This document shows positions 58,878-64,000 of a DNA stretch of 64,000 nt, piece by piece. Both the position numbers and the translations under genes were made by a program. Below the pieces are notes generated by a model that searched no databases, had not been told where the DNA came from, and was given only the letters and a program-made list of their open reading frames with translations. The DNA comes from an uncultured Clostridia bacterium. Lineage in GTDB: Bacteria; Bacillota; Clostridia; Christensenellales; Borkfalkiaceae. The DNA lies in the NCBI GenBank assembly GCA_934248055.1, contig CAKQKI010000002.1:124001-188000 (forward strand), written 5' to 3'. Every line of letters starts with the position of its first letter. Position 1 is the stretch's first letter.

Positions 58878-58899
58878 GCCTTCCCCGATCGGGGAAGGC
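58878..58899 (-). other. Intercistronic hairpin between oppA and oppB
   Basis: A 22-bp perfect palindrome (GCCTTCCCC-GATC-GGGGAAGGC). On the minus strand it has no immediate U-run; a U-rich stretch comes about 12 nt later. It may reduce readthrough or protect the oppA mRNA 3' end, allowing excess binding protein relative to permease. This is inferred from position. Confidence 0.5.
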
Positions 58900-58947
58900 G
58901 GTAATTTTTTATTTATAAACAGAGTAACGGTTATAAATCGTTTCCGC

Positions 58948-61650
58948 TTATTTAACGAGTTCGAGTTCCCATATCTTGTCTATCGGAGAAGTATACGGGT
59001 TAAGATCGGCATTGCTTTCGACGAATCCTTTAACGGTGTTGGAGTTATACGCGTATAAATTATCCCTTTGATATACGGGCATTTCTATAGCGAGCCTTAA
59101 AACGAGATCCATCGCCTTTTTGTAAAGTTCTTTACGCCTGTTCATATCGAGCGTTTCTCTTGCAAGGTCGATATATTCGCTTAAATTATAATTCCTTCCG
59201 TCGCTTTCGTCTTTTACGCCGTCGCCCATTATGATACTCTTTTCATAACCGTAAATATCGTCGGACCCCGTTTTGATTTCGCGGTAACCCCACGCGTAAA
59301 CGGACGTAGCGGTAGAATCTTTATGATACACCTGATACATATCGGGGTCGATAGTCGAACCCCAGGCAGCCGCCCATACCTGAAGCGAACCCGTTGCAAG
59401 TTTGGTAAGAGCCTGAGAATCCGCAACGATTTCAACCTTTTTCCACCCGCATTCCTTAAGGAGTTCCTGCGCGTGCTTGAATACCTGATAGGTAGGATGC
59501 TCGGTTATCGAAGCGCCCGCTATCGTAAGTTTTAACTGAAACGTTTCGGGGTTGATTTCCGAATTCGTTATTGCTTCTGTATAACTCTTTATTTTATTTT
59601 TAGCGTCGGCGTCGCCAAGCCACTGAAGATAATCGTGTCCGTTCGGAAGCGAATTGTTGTTGCTGTCGTAAGGATACGCCCAGTTTACCATAGACATAGG
59701 CCAGTCTATATTCTTACAGGTGTTCGTTTTGTAGTAGCCTTTTGCAAGAGACGTTTGCATAGCCGCCATTATGGCTCTGCGTGCGTTAACGTCGGGAACT
59801 TTACCCGCGTTAATACCGATATAGCCGTAACCGAGTTGCATCGTGGAAAGATTTTTAAAGCCTTTGGATTCCATGGCGTCGAGTCTTTCCGAGTTATCCG
59901 TGGTAAGTTGCGGAGTAACGTAGTCGACTTCGCCCTTTTCGAGTTTATCGATCGCGTTTGCCGAACTTACTACGAGAAGTTGGACTTTTTCGGCTTTAAC
60001 GGGGAACATAAAGTGCTTGTTCGCCTTATAGAACACCGTGTTTGCTTTAACGAATTCCGAGCCGCTCGGATTGTCTTTATTTTTGCTGTCGGTTGCGACG
60101 TACGGTCCCGCGCCGACAGGCACTTCTACGTGCTTCTGCGATTGAATAACGTTGCCCTGGAATTCCGCGTCGGCATATCTTACGCCGAATTTATTGTTGG
60201 CAATGTCTATTTCTTCGCCGTCTGGCTTTTCGCTCGAAGCGGTGTAATAATGCGCGGGAGCAACCGTAAAGCCGAAGTTATAAATGGCTTTCGGGTCAAC
60301 CCCGTCTACGGTTATTCTGAGAACGTCGTATTCGTTGGGATTAGCGGGCGTTCCGTCGGCGTTATGGCTCGTTGCCACTTTGTATTCTTCGCTCGTTTTA
60401 ACGATTTTGCCGTCTGCGCCCTTGCTCCAGGACTCCGCTTTTACCTTATCCGTATTACCGGTATGTCCGAGAGAAACAACGCCTTCTATATTGTTATAAA
60501 TCTTTTCTCTGTCCTGCATTATATACGAACGCGCGTCGCCCGTGTATTTGGTAAGAACGGTGCCGGCGGTCGACCATGCGGTAAGAACTTCGTTAAGATT
60601 ATAAGTTAATTTATCTTTTACTACGAAATTTATCGCCTTTTCTTCGGTATTATATCTTTCAAGATAAGATTTGTATCCTTCTTCGAATTTTACGATGTTC
60701 GTAAGATCTTCTCTGCCGTGATCGTCTTTATAAACGGGCTTGATATATCCGAGATAAAAGAAAAACTTAAAAATATCGTTTTTGAATTCGGGATGTTCTT
60801 TATAAGGGCTTTTCGTTAAATCGTAAGCCTCTTTCGTTGCTCTGAAATCCGATTCGATTTCCTTTTTAAAGGTTTCGCAAACGTAATCGTAGTCCTTTAT
60901 AAGTTGCTTTTTGTAGTCGATATCGGCTTTATCCTGGAACGCTCCCGTATAACCGGGACTCGGCTCGTAATCGCTGCTGTTTATATAGTTTACGATATCT
61001 TCTCTCGTCGCTTCGTACGAATAAGTGCCGCCCGTGTCGGACTTATTGAAAGGACCGTCCGTATAAACGTCTATAAGTTCCTGCCGTCTTTCGAAAGCAA
61101 GCCCCGCGGCCGTATTGTTGAGTTCAGACTCGTCGCCTTCGGTATCGCTTTGCGTTCTGTACTTTGAAAGCCCTTTTATCTTTATCGAATACATGGTAGA
61201 CGAACCCGTGTAAACGGGATCGAGATATTCGTAAATATTGAACATAACGTCGTTCATCGTAAGCGGCTTGCCGTCTGAGAATTTAAGTCCGTTTTTAAGA
61301 ACAAACGTGTAAACGGTTTCGTTGGGATCGCTCGTGTCGACGCTGTACGCTTTAACAACGCACGCGTAATCGTCGCCCGCTACCATCTGAGCGGTGCCGT
61401 ACGGTCCGTAATTACTGTCTTTAACGTATTCGGTGGAAAGCATTCCTATCTGAGTAAGACTTATAACGTTGTGATCCGCTCCCGCGGTAGCGTAAAACGG
61501 ATTGAACAATCCGCTCAGTTCTTCACTCATAAGAACGATTGCGTCCTTTTTCGTTTTCGGCTTGCACGCGTTGGCGGACATTCCTAACGAAATACACGTG
61601 ACGATTGCCAGCGCCGAACTTATCAGGCGTGAAAATCTGTTTTTCTTCAT
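58948..61650 (-). CDS. oppA: Oligopeptide-binding lipoprotein OppA-like, unusually long
   Basis: 900 residues, against about 540 in typical OppA. The signal peptide ends in SANAC (Cys29 lipidated). Family signatures appear in two separated parts: VYTFVLKNGLKFSDGKPLTM near residue 130, then NARRAIMAAMQTSLAKGYYK and YAYPYDSNNNSLPNGHDY much later, ending with a typical WAAAWGSTIDPDMYQVYHKD. The extra length is mainly between about 165 and 500, rich in charged and Tyr residues. It could enlarge the binding pocket or contact other surface proteins encoded upstream. Confidence 0.88.
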   Translation of the reverse strand: MKKNRFSRLISSALAIVTCISLGMSANACKPKTKKDAIVLMSEELSGLFNPFYATAGADHNVISLTQIGMLSTEYVKDSNYGPYGTAQMVAGDDYACVVKAYSVDTSDPNETVYTFVLKNGLKFSDGKPLTMNDVMFNIYEYLDPVYTGSSTMYSIKIKGLSKYRTQSDTEGDESELNNTAAGLAFERRQELIDVYTDGPFNKSDTGGTYSYEATREDIVNYINSSDYEPSPGYTGAFQDKADIDYKKQLIKDYDYVCETFKKEIESDFRATKEAYDLTKSPYKEHPEFKNDIFKFFFYLGYIKPVYKDDHGREDLTNIVKFEEGYKSYLERYNTEEKAINFVVKDKLTYNLNEVLTAWSTAGTVLTKYTGDARSYIMQDREKIYNNIEGVVSLGHTGNTDKVKAESWSKGADGKIVKTSEEYKVATSHNADGTPANPNEYDVLRITVDGVDPKAIYNFGFTVAPAHYYTASSEKPDGEEIDIANNKFGVRYADAEFQGNVIQSQKHVEVPVGAGPYVATDSKNKDNPSGSEFVKANTVFYKANKHFMFPVKAEKVQLLVVSSANAIDKLEKGEVDYVTPQLTTDNSERLDAMESKGFKNLSTMQLGYGYIGINAGKVPDVNARRAIMAAMQTSLAKGYYKTNTCKNIDWPMSMVNWAYPYDSNNNSLPNGHDYLQWLGDADAKNKIKSYTEAITNSEINPETFQLKLTIAGASITEHPTYQVFKHAQELLKECGWKKVEIVADSQALTKLATGSLQVWAAAWGSTIDPDMYQVYHKDSTATSVYAWGYREIKTGSDDIYGYEKSIIMGDGVKDESDGRNYNLSEYIDLARETLDMNRRKELYKKAMDLVLRLAIEMPVYQRDNLYAYNSNTVKGFVESNADLNPYTSPIDKIWELELVK

Positions 61651-61663
61651 ATATACCTCCGTA

Positions 61664-63289
61664 TTATATTATCTGATACGATTCTTCAACGTTTTTATAT
61701 CGCGTAGTCCTGTCGGACTTGATTTCCGCGATAATTTTTGTTCCGCTTATAAACTCTTCTTTCGGAATATGCAACTCGTTTTTATCGTTAAAAAGAGCGA
61801 AAGAGAAATAGTAAGCGCTTTGTTTCGTAGGCTGATAAGAGCCTACCATAAAATGAAGATCGTTTGCGTCGTAAGTAAGAGATGCGGCGTCGGGTTTTTC
61901 TCTGAAATCGTTTGCCACAAGGTTGAGATTAGCGGATTTTTTGGCTTCGCCGCTCATGGTTACGTAACCGAACGTAAAGTTTGCCGTTTTTATCGCGACG
62001 TCGGATAATTCCGCGCCGTTTTCTATATAACCCGCAAAAGTTCCGAAATAAACCGACTTAACTTCGGTCGTAAGTGCAAGATAACCCGACCCCGTGGGAG
62101 TTTTAAAGGAAATATTTTTAAAAGTTACGTTCCTGACGGACGCGCCTTTCGCTATTTTTCCGAACAGACCGCCGTAACCCGATTCTTTGTTCGTATGCGT
62201 TACGGTTACGTTCTCAATCGCATTGCCGCCGCCGTCGAACGAACCCGTAAACTCGCCGCTTTCCAAAACCGACGGCCATTTTACGTTTGTAAAATCGAGA
62301 TCCTTGCGAATAGTGTAAATCCCTGCAAGATTGCCGTTTTTAGACAACTGTTCGGCAGTGTCGATAACGTATCTTTCTCCCCTTTCAAAGACAACGTAAA
62401 CGTTTTTAACTCTGTTCTCTTCGGTGCAGTCGTTTTTATTATACGAGCCGTTATGCGCTATTTTATCCGTTATCTTACTTTCGGGCAACGCGTTTTCGTC
62501 GGAATACGCCGCCATAAACGTTGCGCCGTCAAGCCGCGGGAAATTAAAGGTGGTGCCGTCGCTGTAAGCGGCGGAGTGTTTCATAGCGCCGTCGGACCAG
62601 TCGGGAAGAATCGCCGTGTTTTTATCGTCGCCGCTGCTTTCGTGCGCCAGCAGATCGAAATAGGTTTCGCCGTATTTGGTCCATTCGGCGTTTGCGGGAG
62701 AATCGTTATACTTATAATAATAATCGAATTCGTAATAGCGAATCCAGCCCGCGTATAAAGTCATTTCGAGAACGTCGTTTTCGGCGGCGTTATACGTAAT
62801 TTTGTCGGAACCGAAATCCCACGGCTCGCTGTAATCGTAAGCGGGGTATCCCGCTTCTTTGAATTTTTCGTCGACGTAATAAACGCCGTCGTTAACGTAA
62901 AGCCTGCGACCGTATTCGTCAAGAACGTTTCCTTCGGAATCTTTTCTGATAACAGCCTTTTTATACCAGCCGAGCAGCGAATGGTTCAGAAAAGAAACGT
63001 TTATTTTATGAGTGGCGTCGCTCCACAGTTCGGACGAAGTAGGTTCTTTCAGCGAAATGCTTATATTTCCGCTTGAATCCGCTTCGTATTCCGATGGTTT
63101 GAACGCGTGTTTTATTGAAATGGTAGGATCGCTTGCAAACTCGCCGTTAAGCGCTTCGTAAGTGACGAAAATTTTATACCCTTCCTGCCGAAGTTTATCT
63201 ATTTCCGTTATCTTCTTGCATGCGGTAAGAGCGAAAGCAAGCGAAGTAACAAACAAAAGAGATAAAATTGTGATAAGTTTCTTTTTCAT
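61664..63289 (-). CDS. Surface lipoprotein with Flg_new-like and GLUG-like segments
   Basis: 541 residues. The start was placed at the ATG at 63289 after GAGG; an in-frame extension of 28 codons has no site. The lipobox is ALTAC (Cys24). A segment ending with LGWYKK and later LEMTLYAGWIRYYEFDYYYK resembles Flg_new/InlB-type repeats. The region GGGNAIENVTVTHTNKESGY, then GGLFGKIAKGASVRNVTF, matches the GLUG motif of surface proteins. It lies 13 bp before oppA, suggesting co-expression. The ligand is not known. Confidence 0.65.
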   Translation of the reverse strand: MKKKLITILSLLFVTSLAFALTACKKITEIDKLRQEGYKIFVTYEALNGEFASDPTISIKHAFKPSEYEADSSGNISISLKEPTSSELWSDATHKINVSFLNHSLLGWYKKAVIRKDSEGNVLDEYGRRLYVNDGVYYVDEKFKEAGYPAYDYSEPWDFGSDKITYNAAENDVLEMTLYAGWIRYYEFDYYYKYNDSPANAEWTKYGETYFDLLAHESSGDDKNTAILPDWSDGAMKHSAAYSDGTTFNFPRLDGATFMAAYSDENALPESKITDKIAHNGSYNKNDCTEENRVKNVYVVFERGERYVIDTAEQLSKNGNLAGIYTIRKDLDFTNVKWPSVLESGEFTGSFDGGGNAIENVTVTHTNKESGYGGLFGKIAKGASVRNVTFKNISFKTPTGSGYLALTTEVKSVYFGTFAGYIENGAELSDVAIKTANFTFGYVTMSGEAKKSANLNLVANDFREKPDAASLTYDANDLHFMVGSYQPTKQSAYYFSFALFNDKNELHIPKEEFISGTKIIAEIKSDRTTRYKNVEESYQII

Positions 63290-63309
63290 ATTGCCTCTGA
63301 CGCCTGAAA

Positions 63310-64000
63310 TCAGACCGTACCGTTCTTCTTCTTTTTGGTTATTATTATATACGCCGCAAACGCAAGCGCGCAAACCGCCGCCGTAGCCGCCGCCGTAACG
63401 CCTATCGCAACGCCTGTTTTGTTGTTTGCGGGAGTTGCGGGATCGGGCTTATCGGGATTATCCGGATTATCGGGATTCTCCGGATTATCGCGGTTCTTGA
63501 TATACTGAATCGTGTTTTCCGCGCTCGTAAGTTTTGAATAATTCGTTATAAGCGCTTTCTGATCGAGCGTGGTTATCGCGTCATACGCCTTTCTCGCCGC
63601 AACGACCTTATCTTCGCACGAAAGGTTTATAGACGACGGGAGTTCGTTTATAAGATTTATAACGACCAAAGTATCGTCCGTAGGAGCGACCGCGCCGTTT
63701 ACGCTGCGCGAAAAATATTCCGAGAGAATAAACGTATCGTAATTCTTGCCGTTAGACGGCTTTACCATTACTATTTCGCCGTTTGTTTTTCCTATATAAT
63801 CAACGAATGTTGCGCCGTAGAAATAGTTGCAGTATCTCGAAGACGCGTTCCACATATAGAAATCCGTAATATCGAGACCGCCGTTCGCCGATGACGGAGT
63901 GTTAGCGGAAGTTATATACGACTCGTCGAATTCTTCTTCCAGAACGGGAGCGTAATAACTTCTGAACTCAACCATATTAAGTTTTTTACAGCCGTAAAAC
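63310..64000 (-). CDS. C-terminal part of a BspA-type leucine-rich-repeat surface protein
   Basis: The frame is open to the window edge, so the N-terminus is missing. The visible end begins with FYGCKKLNMVEFRSYYAP, which is the core of an LRR_5/BspA repeat (AFYGC-KL--VEF). About 130 residues follow without recognised family, then a Pro/Asn/Asp repeat (PENPDNPDNPDKPDP). The C-terminus has a membrane segment (AVCALAFAAYIIITKKKKNG) without LPxTG. BspA-type proteins bind host or partner surfaces. It lies 20 bp before the GLUG lipoprotein gene. Confidence 0.7.
   Translation of the reverse strand, partial: FYGCKKLNMVEFRSYYAPVLEEEFDESYITSANTPSSANGGLDITDFYMWNASSRYCNYFYGATFVDYIGKTNGEIVMVKPSNGKNYDTFILSEYFSRSVNGAVAPTDDTLVVINLINELPSSINLSCEDKVVAARKAYDAITTLDQKALITNYSKLTSAENTIQYIKNRDNPENPDNPDNPDKPDPATPANNKTGVAIGVTAAATAAVCALAFAAYIIITKKKKNGTV

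Noticed and set aside
59635..60609. 324-codon open frame antisense to oppA
   Set aside because: The opposite strand encodes a clear lipoprotein with family motifs; this frame has none.

Overview
This window reads as a chromosomal segment of a low-to-medium GC Firmicute of the class Clostridia, probably an anaerobic gut lineage. The evidence is a Clostridia-style rpoB-rpoC-rpsL-rpsG-fusA-tuf order, a tyrosine T-box leader, FakA/DegV fatty acid kinase genes, RqcP, fused IspDF, formate-tetrahydrofolate ligase, aldo/keto reductase with 4Fe-4S clusters, lipobox lipoproteins and a BspA-type leucine-rich-repeat surface protein. The exact family cannot be fixed by eye. No tRNA, rRNA, CRISPR array, prophage or transposase was seen. 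Most genes lie on the minus strand.

Layout, left to right. 1-3567: fatty acid kinase operon (fakA, two DegV/FakB-like carriers, start of a GNAT-like gene). 3823-16417: transcription/translation core, with recognisable promoters before rpoB, rpsL and tuf. 16243-19343 (+): rqcP, ispDF, radA. 19427-22812: a CobW-type GTPase with a degenerate P-loop partner, then an exported metallo-beta-lactamase-fold hydrolase with a membrane protein. 22866-25928: ECF sigma factor, membrane anti-sigma factor with an RsgI-like extracellular domain, and a lipoprotein carrying the same domain. 26024-29117: fhs and rhaA. 29140-35229: seven-gene copper/metal and redox operon (copA, copZ, ArsP_2-type exporter, natAB-like ABC exporter, phosphopantetheinyl transferase, ferredoxin-thioredoxin-reductase-like protein). 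35252-37112: K+/H+ antiporter. 37143-42251: polyamine ABC transporter with its XRE-cupin regulator. 42323-45164: T-box controlled tyrS-yigZ-recX.

45166-51008 is the most unusual part. Two divergent genes have consensus promoters only 6 nt from their ATG codons, so their mRNAs are probably leaderless. After an acyl-ACP thioesterase comes a 470-bp intergenic region with a nested array of mini-hairpins, a strong palindrome that recurs near 53.85 kb, and five to six short motifs repeated exactly every 21 nt. That series runs into the -35 box of a third leaderless promoter, which drives a lysophospholipid acyltransferase-like protein, a family 8 glycosyltransferase, and a glycosyltransferase-acyltransferase fusion. 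I regard this as the best candidate for an undescribed glycolipid or envelope system. 51072-64000: divergent aldo/keto reductase and FAD oxidoreductase, then an oligopeptide ABC transporter operon (long 900-aa binding protein, large insertion in OppD) downstream of a GLUG/Flg_new lipoprotein and an LRR surface protein cut by the window edge.

Shared themes are fatty acids (FakA/FakB, acyl-ACP thioesterase, acyltransferases, phosphopantetheinyl transferase) and envelope sensing and uptake (ECF/RsgI-like module, peptide and polyamine importers, metal export).
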